Source of the DNA: Anaerolineales bacterium
GTDB lineage: Bacteria; Chloroflexota; Anaerolineae; Anaerolineales; Villigracilaceae
Length of the DNA: 64,000 nucleotides
NCBI GenBank assembly: GCA_030583885.1
Contig: CP129480.1
Location: 4,156,714 to 4,220,713 of the forward strand
Reading direction: 5' to 3'
The notes below the pieces were generated by a model, which saw nothing but the letters and a program-made list of their open reading frames with translations, made no database searches and had not been told where the DNA came from. Both the position numbers and the translations under genes were made by a program. Positions 34,310-41,127 of the stretch are shown here, in pieces; position 1 is the first letter of the stretch, and each line of letters opens with the position of its first letter.

Positions 34310-34375
34310 GAAGCCGAGCGGACGTTTCGGCTGGATCGAGTTGTTGAGTTTAAGGTGGAGGATGGGAAGGAATAG
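34310..34375 (+). pseudogene. displaced second copy of the exonuclease-WYL 3' end
   Basis: Twenty-two codons (EAERTFRLDRVVEFKVEDGKE and stop) matching the last 22 codons of the gene at 34135-34200. Of the differing codons, most are synonymous (ACC/ACG, TTC/TTT, CGG/CGA, GAA/GAG, TAA/TAG). Confidence 0.8.
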
Positions 34376-34383
34376 TTCCATTT

Positions 34384-34524
34384 CTAGTGGTTTGTTGTCT
34401 AAGTTTTGCAATAAATTCGAAACGCGCCATTGGTTCCTTAGGCATGATATCAAGCCCGGTTTTAACGCCATGAGCGGGTGCATGATTTTCAATTCGTTGT
34501 AGTATTTATCCAACAGACCACTAG
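34384..34524. mobile_element. MITE with 14-bp inverted ends and CTAG target site
   Basis: 141 bp from CTAGTGGTTTGTTG to CAACAGACCACTAG; the ends match at 13 of 14 positions. The outer CTAG on both sides fits the 4-bp target duplication of IS5-type elements. It encodes no transposase, so it would be a non-autonomous element. Confidence 0.6.
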
Positions 34525-34665
34525 CGCAAAAGACGCGAAGCAATCTAGGGCATTTTTGTTTTATAATGCCTTAAGCCATGGTGGATAAGGTATCAAAGGG
34601 TCTGACTCGCACAATTTCTTTGTTAATTACTTTGCTTAATTAATAAAATAATCGGAGAATAACCA

Positions 34666-35544
34666 ATGCTAGAAATAAGAGAACTTAATCATTGGGATGA
34701 ATTTGAACGTGCTGTAAGACATACAATAATTGAGGATAGAGACTACGATACGCCTAGATACACTATTTTCAGAGGACAACCTGACGCCAAATGGCACTTA
34801 AGAACTACATTGGAAAGAATGGTTGGGGGAAATATGCAAGCCGAAAATTATTTTAGATTAATTGAGAGTATTCAAACACAAATTGAAACCTTCATAAATC
34901 AAAGGTGGGAATTGCCAGATTATGAAGATTTCCAAAAAAACCTCACCGACCATCACAAAATAGATGAGCAGACCTTTTTTTACATGACGTACCTGAGACA
35001 CTTTGGGTTTCCATCTCCATTACTTGACTGGACGAGATCACCTTTTGTAGCTGCATATTTTGCGTTTAGAGATGCATCAAGTTCTGCAGAGAAAGTAGCA
35101 GTATACATGTATTCAATAAGCATGTCTGATGCTGGGGTGCGAGTTGATCAGTGTCCCTATGTTTCCCTTATAGACAAATCACCTCGAAACAATAAAAGAC
35201 ACGAACTTCAACAAGGTGTTTATACAATTTGCCTTAAAGAGGAAAACGAAAGGATTTATTTTTCTGATCATGAAGAGGGAGGCGTGAAAGACGAACACCG
35301 CATTCCGTTTGTTACAAAATTTATTCTTCCTGCGAGTGAACGTTTGAATGCATTTTGCGCTCTGCAAACTTATAATATAAATCCTTACTCTTTGTTTGGA
35401 ACGGAAGAAAGCCTGCTGGAAAGTTTGTTCTTTGAAAGATATAGAAACGCATTATTAAATAAAATGGCTATTGAAAATCGTGCTCGTAAATTTCCAGGCC
35501 ACGATAATATTGATGCCAATGATATAAACAGCCTATGGTGGTAG
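34666..35544 (+). CDS. FRG-domain protein
   Basis: 292 residues. FRG domain core: FRGQPDAKWHLRTTLER (F35-R50) and RHFGFPSPLLDWTRSPFVAAYFAF. FRG proteins are frequent in defence islands and phage-linked loci, but their activity is not established. Strongly AT-rich with A/T-ending codons, unlike the adjacent exonuclease and DUF4173 genes, and next to a MITE, so horizontally acquired. No ribosome site beyond GGAGAA upstream. Confidence 0.8.
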   Translation: MLEIRELNHWDEFERAVRHTIIEDRDYDTPRYTIFRGQPDAKWHLRTTLERMVGGNMQAENYFRLIESIQTQIETFINQRWELPDYEDFQKNLTDHHKIDEQTFFYMTYLRHFGFPSPLLDWTRSPFVAAYFAFRDASSSAEKVAVYMYSISMSDAGVRVDQCPYVSLIDKSPRNNKRHELQQGVYTICLKEENERIYFSDHEEGGVKDEHRIPFVTKFILPASERLNAFCALQTYNINPYSLFGTEESLLESLFFERYRNALLNKMAIENRARKFPGHDNIDANDINSLWW

Positions 35545-35616
35545 TTGTATGTAATAAACATATTCCGAATTTAGATCAACGAAAAGCAAACGGTTGTCTA
35601 TATTGTTTCAAGTCAG

Positions 35617-35683
35617 TTACTTTTCCTTCAATATCTCCCCCAACGCCCACTTGAACACCTCATACGGCTGTGCGCCGGCGATG
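35617..35683 (-). pseudogene. C-terminal remnant of a DsbA/FrnE-type thioredoxin-fold protein
   Basis: The minus-strand frame ending TAA at 35617 reads VIAGAQPYEVFKWALGEILKEK, which is how DsbA/FrnE-like oxidoreductases end (GAQPYEVF...). Upstream in frame it runs directly into the 'gaagcaatctcc' repeat (35683-35746), so only about 22 codons remain. The parent gene is not in the window. Confidence 0.45.
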
Positions 35684-35746
35684 ACGAAGCAATCTCCTTG
35701 TTCGTTGGAGATTGCTTCGCCCACTTCGTGGGCTCGCAACGACATT
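35676..35746. repeat. dispersed repeat, 'gaagcaatctcc...cgcaacgacat' family
   Basis: GAAGCAATCTCC...GGAGATTGCTTC forms an inverted pair, followed by CGTGGGCTCGCAACGACATT. Same family as 8669-8757 and 34202-34296. Confidence 0.55.
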
Positions 35747-37334
35747 AATCGAGATAGTAACGCGAGCAGAAATACTCTTCGCCGGAGGGGGCGATGGCCT
35801 TGACAGGCCAGTCCCTGTCCACGATCTCGTATGCATCGAGTTCATCCTTGACGGAAGCCAGCGCGTTATCCGCATGGAGGCGGGCGAAGTGGAAGGATTG
35901 CCAGGTCCGCCCGCCTTCGTCCCCTCCGCGCTGGTGGCGGATACATGCCAGAGCCGCGCCCACCTTCTCATCGACGGAATCCGGCAGGGTCGGGGAGCGA
36001 AGCGAATCGACAAGAGTGGGGACGGCATCATCGGACAGTTCGATGAAATACTGCGAGTCCAGGTCTTCTGCGGCTTGTCCATTGATCTCACGCTGGATGT
36101 TCTGCTTCACGATAAAGGTATCCACATTCAGGATGGGAAGCGAGACGGCAAACCCAAAGGAAGCGATCAGCATGGCAAAGGCGAAGGCGCGCTCCTTGCG
36201 CAGGATCTCCAAAACGATGGTGGCGATGAGCAGCAGGCCGATCCAGACGAGGAAGACGTGGGTGTAGGTGCGCAGGCGCGAGAAGCCATACGCCGCTTCA
36301 TACAGGACGAGACGCTGGTACGCCGAAACGAGCATGACCAACAGAAGGGCGACGAGCGCGATACCCAAGCCTGAATATATTTTTCGCTGTAGTTCGGTCT
36401 CGCGTTTGGTGACCCCGCTCAGGGTAAGCAGCATCAGCAAAGCGAAGAACGCCACCGTGACCAGTTCGCCAAATCCGCGGCGGGCGTACTCGGCGTAGGT
36501 ATAGCCTTCGATGGTGATGTTGGCATTCCCGCCGAAGAAGTATTGGAACTGGATGACCACAAAAATGGTAAACAGCAGGACCACGCTTCCCAGCACAATG
36601 CTCGATTCAGTGAAACCAAGGAAGGGGGGAACCATGGGTTTTTCCTCGCCGATCAGCCTTTCATCCTTCGACTCGGAAGCGGCATGCAGGACGATCCCTG
36701 CGAGCGCATAACCGATGAGGAGGATGTAGATCAGGCGGAAGATGTATTCGGGCAGGTCTTCGAGTTTGAACATCTCGATGAAATCGTCCAGCCGCTGGCC
36801 GAAGACCACGTCCGCCGAGGCAAGCAGGGCGGCAAAGATCGCCACGACCGGCAGGGCGATGACGATGCCGCGCACGAGGGGCCAGAGGTTATATTTCGAG
36901 GTTTGCACGCCTGTGTCTGCCTGTTTTTTTCGGGCATCGGCCGAAAAGGTGATCGGGCGCGCGATCAGGCTTCCCATCAATGCAAGGAACTTCATAAAAT
37001 AATCTGAAAGAGCGTATTGAATCCAGCGTCCGCCGAGGTAGGTGACGGCCAAGAGGGTCAACGTCAGCAGGGTGAAGGTATAGGCGAAGAAGGTGGTCAT
37101 CGGCTCGGCGCGGATGAAGGTCACAGCAGCGAAAAAGCCGAAGAGCGGAAGCAGGATCAGGCTGGCACGCTGCGGGCGCAGCCCATCGCTCAGCAGGAGG
37201 TAGAATGCCGCGATCAGGCAGGCCGTCCAAAAGACGACAAAATTGACGCCGGGGGCTTTCTTCCAAAAAAGGAAGTCAAAGAGCCAGCCGAGCGCGATCA
37301 CAAGGATCCAGAGTTTATTTGGGTTGCTTTTCAT
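35745..37334 (-). CDS. DUF4173-family membrane protein
   Basis: 529 residues from the ATG at 37334 (AGGAG lies 6 nt upstream). The family pattern is visible: about ten hydrophobic helices, the central FIEMFKLEDLPEYIFRLIYILLIGYALAG and the block EGYTYAEYARRGFGELVTVAFFALLMLL. A soluble C-terminal tail of about 130 residues follows (DTFIVKQNIQR...). Function unknown; family members often sit near envelope or stress genes. Longer upstream starts lack a ribosome site. Confidence 0.75.
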   Translation of the reverse strand: MKSNPNKLWILVIALGWLFDFLFWKKAPGVNFVVFWTACLIAAFYLLLSDGLRPQRASLILLPLFGFFAAVTFIRAEPMTTFFAYTFTLLTLTLLAVTYLGGRWIQYALSDYFMKFLALMGSLIARPITFSADARKKQADTGVQTSKYNLWPLVRGIVIALPVVAIFAALLASADVVFGQRLDDFIEMFKLEDLPEYIFRLIYILLIGYALAGIVLHAASESKDERLIGEEKPMVPPFLGFTESSIVLGSVVLLFTIFVVIQFQYFFGGNANITIEGYTYAEYARRGFGELVTVAFFALLMLLTLSGVTKRETELQRKIYSGLGIALVALLLVMLVSAYQRLVLYEAAYGFSRLRTYTHVFLVWIGLLLIATIVLEILRKERAFAFAMLIASFGFAVSLPILNVDTFIVKQNIQREINGQAAEDLDSQYFIELSDDAVPTLVDSLRSPTLPDSVDEKVGAALACIRHQRGGDEGGRTWQSFHFARLHADNALASVKDELDAYEIVDRDWPVKAIAPSGEEYFCSRYYLD

Positions 37335-37476
37335 ATACATCTCCTGAATTTTCCCGCAAAGGGGGAATGGGAATTTTCGAAAGGATAGTCCCGCGGGACT
37401 TGCGGAGCCTCTCAAAAGGTATCAGAAAATTTCAGGCTGGGAATATTACAAATTTGTGAGAACTGAATTCGGGCTA

Positions 37477-37505
37477 TTGACATCCGAAATGTTCTGTGAC
37501 ATACT
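37477..37505 (+). promoter_or_regulatory. promoter of the small ORF at 37577
   Basis: TTGACA at 37477-37482, a 17-nt spacer and CATACT at 37500-37505. The predicted start is near 37512. Confidence 0.5.
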
Positions 37506-37576
37506 CCCGTCATCGCAGTACTGGGGGCAAACAAATCGAACCGCAATCCTTATGAAAGGAGGAGGTGATGTCTAAC

Positions 37577-37627
37577 ATGGATAGTAGCATTAAACCCAGC
37601 GCTGTGGCATCCCTCCTCAAGAAGTAA
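37577..37627 (+). CDS. Stand-alone micropeptide gene (16-19 residues)
   Basis: Frame MDSSIKPSAVASLLKK and TAA; an in-frame ATG 9 nt upstream (37568) would add MSN. The upstream AAAGGAGGAGGTGAT is an almost complete complement of the 16S 3' end, far stronger than the sites of neighbouring genes. It has its own promoter (37477) and a downstream hairpin (37649-37674), giving a transcript of about 165 nt. CCTCCTC within the ORF can pair with the GAGGAGG of the ribosome site, and GCGCTGTGGC (from 37599) pairs with GCCACAGCGC downstream. No family recognised. Confidence 0.45.
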   Translation: MDSSIKPSAVASLLKK

Positions 37628-37648
37628 GAAGGAGCCACAGCGCCCCAC

Positions 37649-37674
37649 GAATGCCGTCCGCAAGGGCGGCATTC
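37649..37674 (+). terminator. hairpin after the micropeptide ORF
   Basis: GAATGCCGTCC (37649-37659) pairs with GGGCGGCATTC (37664-37674) with one G-U. The T tract is weak, so termination efficiency is uncertain. Confidence 0.45.
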
Positions 37675-37720
37675 TGGATTTAAAAATGTAGGGGCACAGC
37701 GCTGCTGTGCCCTGCGGCAA

Positions 37721-38065
37721 TTAATACAAACCAACCGAGGAATCAACACTGCGCGCGTATTCGGCGATGCCCCCGCGCACGTTGAGGGTGTTTTTATAGC
37801 CCTGCTGTGCCAGCCATGCAGTCACCTGCATACTTCGGTTTCCGTGATGGCAGAGGACATAGACGGGAACATCCTGTGACCTGACCGACTCGGGCAGTGC
37901 CTCCGCGCCTTCGCTTGCGAGGCGGCTCACAGGCGTGACCTTCAGCCTGCTGTCTTCGATTTTTGCAAATTCCAACTCGGACAGTTCGCGCACGTCCAAC
38001 AGGACGAATTTCTCTTGGGATTTGAGTTTTTCGGATAGTTCGGTGACGGTGATTTCGGGGAACAT
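37721..38065 (-). CDS. Rhodanese-like domain protein
   Basis: 114 residues, a single rhodanese domain. LLDVRE is the conserved N-terminal element and the active-site loop is LCHHGNRSMQ with the catalytic Cys. Probably a sulfurtransferase or persulfide carrier in the cytosol. It is a lone gene between glgP and the micropeptide locus, with a repeat on its upstream side. Confidence 0.9.
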   Translation of the reverse strand: MFPEITVTELSEKLKSQEKFVLLDVRELSELEFAKIEDSRLKVTPVSRLASEGAEALPESVRSQDVPVYVLCHHGNRSMQVTAWLAQQGYKNTLNVRGGIAEYARSVDSSVGLY

Positions 38066-38089
38066 AATGGGCTCCGAGTGATGAATTCT

Positions 38090-38186
38090 TTCACCGCGAA
38101 GGGGCGAAGTTCACAAAGGTTTTTTGATTCTTCTTTGATCCTTCAGGTGGGTTTCTTCGCGGTCTTCGTGGGCTTCGCGGTGAAGA
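38090..38186. repeat. dispersed repeat, 'caccgcgaaggcgcgaag' family
   Basis: TTCACCGCGAAGGGGCGAAG at one end and CTTCGCGGTGAAGAG at the other, forming long complementary arms. Related members lie at 49837-49910, 58125-58201 and inside lutBC at 41427-41488. Confidence 0.6.
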
Positions 38187-38194
38187 GTCTTGGG

Positions 38195-40327
38195 CTATTT
38201 TTTCGCGGCTGGCGCGTAGAACTTTTCGACGTATTCCTTGACCATGCGGCGGGTGGAGAATTGCGGGATGATCGTCTTCATCGTATCCTTCATGCGGGCG
38301 ATCCACTCGCGGGACATTTCCTTCGGGTCGCGGTTATAGTACATGGGGATGATCTCATGCTCAAGGGTGTCATACAGGTCCCCGGCGTCGGCGGAATCTT
38401 GAATCTCATTTGACTCATAGGGCTCATCACGTCCGATTGACCAGCCGTTATTGCCGTTATATGCCTCACGCCACCAGCCGTCCAGCACGGAGAAGTTCAG
38501 CACGCCGTTGATGGCGGCTTTCATGCCCGAAGTGCCGCTGGCCTCCATGGGACGGCGCGGGGTGTTCATCCACACATCCACACCCTGGACGAGATAACGG
38601 GCCAGGTTCATGTCGTAATCTTCGAGGAAGACGAGGCGTCCGCCGGTTTCGGCTTTCTTGACCGTGCGATAGACCTGCTGGATCAACTGCTTACCGGGCT
38701 CATCGGCGGGATGCGCCTTGCCGGCAAAGATGATCTGCACCGGCATATTGGGGCGGTTGATGATGTCGAGCAGGCGCTCGATATCCGAGAGGATCAGGTT
38801 GGCGCGTTTATAGGTGGCGAAGCGGCGCGCAAACCCGATGGTCAACGCATAGGGGTTGATGAGCACGCCGGAGGAGACCACCTGCACAGGATGGAAACCG
38901 CCATGTGTCCAGCGGTCGCGCACGCGCTCGCGCAGGTAAAAGGCAAGTTTGCGTTTAAGGTGCAGGCGCACGCCCCACAGTTCAGGGTCGGGGACGGAGT
39001 CTAGTTTCTTCATCAACGCATGGTTGTCCAGGCTGTCGTACCAGTCTGCGCCGAGATATGTTTCAAGCAGGATGTTCAAACGGCGCGCCATCCAATTCGC
39101 GGTGTGGACCCCGTTGGTGACATGGTTGATCGGTACATCCTTCACATCACGGTCTTCCCAAAGGAACTTCCACATATCGCGCGAGACCTCACCATGCAAT
39201 TCCGAAACGCCGTTGCTGCCGCCGGATAATTTCAAGGCAAGGATCGGCATGGAATAGGTCTCGCCGTGCGGCTGGTGGTGCAGGGCGACCTCCATGAATT
39301 CTTCGCGGGTCAGCCCAAGCTCGGGCCAGTAGTTGGCGAGATATTTGTCCATGAGCCAGAGCGGGAATTCGTCATTGCCCGCAGGGACGGGAGTGTGCGT
39401 GGTGAAGACGTTTTGTCCGAGGGTCTTTTTTGCGGCATCCGCAAAGGTAAGTCCCTTTACGACAAATTCACGCGCCCGCTCCAGGGTCAGGAAGGAGGCG
39501 TGTCCTTCGTTCATATGCCAGACATCGGGGGAATATCCCAGCGCACGCAGCATGCGCACGCCGCCAATGCCAAGTAAAATCTCCTGCATGATGCGGCGGT
39601 CCAGGTCCGACCAATACAGGCGGGCCGTCAGCAGGCGGTCATAGTCATTATTGCCTTCGACATTTGAATCGAGCAAATAGAGCGGGATGCGGCCCACGCG
39701 GGTTTCCCAGACCCGCACATGGATGCTGCGGTCTGGAAATTTAATTTCGATCATGACGGGCTTGCCGCCCTTGGTAACCAGCGCAACCGGCAGGTGATCG
39801 AAGGTCAAAGGGTTGTTGAGCGCATCCTGCCAGCCGTCCTCGCTGATGCGCTGGGAGAAATATCCCTGCGCATACATGAACCCGACGCCGATCAGCGGCA
39901 AACCAAGGTCGGATGATTCTTTAAGATGGTCGCCCGAGAGCACGCCCAGACCGCCCGAATAAATGGGCAGTGTTTCATGCAGCCCGAATTCCATTGAAAA
40001 ATAGGCGATTGGATTCTTCAATTCAGGATGCGCCTTTTGCGACCATGCTTCCTTTTTGAAATACAGATCAAATCTTTCGAAAAGCGCATCATACAGCGCA
40101 AGATAATCTCTGTCCTTTGCGGCCTGGTCCAAACGCGTGCGTTCAATTTCATTCAACAGGCGGATCGGGTTATGCCCCAGCCGTTCCCACAGGTCATAAT
40201 CGAGCCGTCCGAAGAGGCGCGCGGCTTCGGGCTGCCACGTCCACCACAAATTTGTGGCAAGTTCGCCCAGGCGCGCTATGCGTTTGGGAAGGTCAAATTT
40301 TTGAGAAGGTGAAGTGATGAATTCCAT
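38195..40327 (-). CDS. glgP: Alpha-glucan (glycogen/maltodextrin) phosphorylase
   Basis: 710 residues, the short bacterial/archaeal class. Phosphorolysis of alpha-1,4-glucan to glucose 1-phosphate with PLP as phosphate carrier. Blocks: YFSMEFGLHETLPIYSGGLGVLSGDHLK near the N-terminus, HMNEGHASFL, and the PLP site RPMEASGTSGMKAAINGVLN with its Lys. The N-terminal DUF3417-like segment (ELATNLWWTWQPEA) is typical of this class. A TATCAT box lies 8 nt before the ATG. Divergent from lutA. Confidence 0.93.
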   Translation of the reverse strand: MEFITSPSQKFDLPKRIARLGELATNLWWTWQPEAARLFGRLDYDLWERLGHNPIRLLNEIERTRLDQAAKDRDYLALYDALFERFDLYFKKEAWSQKAHPELKNPIAYFSMEFGLHETLPIYSGGLGVLSGDHLKESSDLGLPLIGVGFMYAQGYFSQRISEDGWQDALNNPLTFDHLPVALVTKGGKPVMIEIKFPDRSIHVRVWETRVGRIPLYLLDSNVEGNNDYDRLLTARLYWSDLDRRIMQEILLGIGGVRMLRALGYSPDVWHMNEGHASFLTLERAREFVVKGLTFADAAKKTLGQNVFTTHTPVPAGNDEFPLWLMDKYLANYWPELGLTREEFMEVALHHQPHGETYSMPILALKLSGGSNGVSELHGEVSRDMWKFLWEDRDVKDVPINHVTNGVHTANWMARRLNILLETYLGADWYDSLDNHALMKKLDSVPDPELWGVRLHLKRKLAFYLRERVRDRWTHGGFHPVQVVSSGVLINPYALTIGFARRFATYKRANLILSDIERLLDIINRPNMPVQIIFAGKAHPADEPGKQLIQQVYRTVKKAETGGRLVFLEDYDMNLARYLVQGVDVWMNTPRRPMEASGTSGMKAAINGVLNFSVLDGWWREAYNGNNGWSIGRDEPYESNEIQDSADAGDLYDTLEHEIIPMYYNRDPKEMSREWIARMKDTMKTIIPQFSTRRMVKEYVEKFYAPAAKK

Positions 40328-40383
40328 AGGGGCGAATGATACCGTAAAATGAAGAATTGGGATTTGGAAATCGGGAATGGGAT

Positions 40384-40389
40384 TAAAAT
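40384..40389 (+). promoter_or_regulatory. -10 box 6 nt before the lutA ATG
   Basis: TAAAAT, then 6 nt, then ATG at 40396. The predicted +1 is the A of the start codon. No Shine-Dalgarno is present, consistent with a leaderless mRNA. Confidence 0.5.
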
Positions 40390-40395
40390 GGACAT

Positions 40396-41121
40396 ATGCC
40401 TGCCGTCCAACTCTTCATCACCTGCCTGACCGATTCCTTCTTCCCGCAAACTGGGGAGGCGGTTGTAAACATACTCCAACGCCTCGGCTGTGACGTGGAA
40501 TTCGCCCCCGACCAAACCTGCTGCGGACAGCCGCAATTCAACGCCGGTCTCCGCAAGGATGCGCGCGCGATCGCGGAGCATACGATTCGAGTTTTCGAGA
40601 AAACAAACGGGGATATCGTCACGCCGTCAGGGTCGTGCGCCCATCACTTCAGACATAACTATCTGGAATTATTCGAAGGGGATGCAGAATGGCATCCGCG
40701 CGCGAAGGCATTGGCGGAACGCACCTACGAATTCACCGAATATCTGGTGGACAAACTCCATGTCACCGACTTCGGCGCGAAATGGGACGGAACCCTCACC
40801 TATCATCCTTCCTGCCACACCCTGCGCGGAATCAACGTGGACAGGCAGCCGCGAACTTTATTGCAGCACGTCCACGGCGCAACACTGGTCGATTTGCCGA
40901 ACGCCGAGGAATGCTGCGGCTTTGGCGGCATCATGTCCGTGGAACACCCCGAGCTTTCAGCAGAGTGGTTGAAGTGTAAAATTTCCAACCTCGAAGCGAG
41001 CAAATCCCCCATGCTGGTCGTCACCGATGCGGGTTGTCTCATGCACATCATGGGCGGACTGCATCGGCAGAAGAAGGGTCAACGAGTGGTGCATATCGCG
41101 GAAGTGTTGAACCAGAGATGA
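40396..41121 (+). CDS. lutA: Lactate utilisation (Fe-S)-binding protein LutA
   Basis: 241 residues. LutA/YkgE family: two CCG-type cysteine motifs (DQTCCGQPQFNAG and NAEECCGFGGIMSVEHPELS) plus GSCAHHFRHNY and HPSCHTLRG. It forms part of the LutABC complex oxidising L-lactate to pyruvate via Fe-S clusters. It is followed after 6 nt by the lutBC fusion, so they form one operon. Confidence 0.92.
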   Translation: MPAVQLFITCLTDSFFPQTGEAVVNILQRLGCDVEFAPDQTCCGQPQFNAGLRKDARAIAEHTIRVFEKTNGDIVTPSGSCAHHFRHNYLELFEGDAEWHPRAKALAERTYEFTEYLVDKLHVTDFGAKWDGTLTYHPSCHTLRGINVDRQPRTLLQHVHGATLVDLPNAEECCGFGGIMSVEHPELSAEWLKCKISNLEASKSPMLVVTDAGCLMHIMGGLHRQKKGQRVVHIAEVLNQR

Positions 41122-41127
41122 ACAAGT

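Larger units (their letters stand above)
34201..34665. other. repeat patch between the exonuclease-WYL and FRG genes
   Basis: Contains a 'gtcgctgcgagg...cctcgcaatgac' repeat (34202-34296), the displaced 3' end of the upstream gene (34310-34375), a 141-bp MITE (34384-34524) and an AT-rich leader for the FRG gene. No intact gene. Confidence 0.6.
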
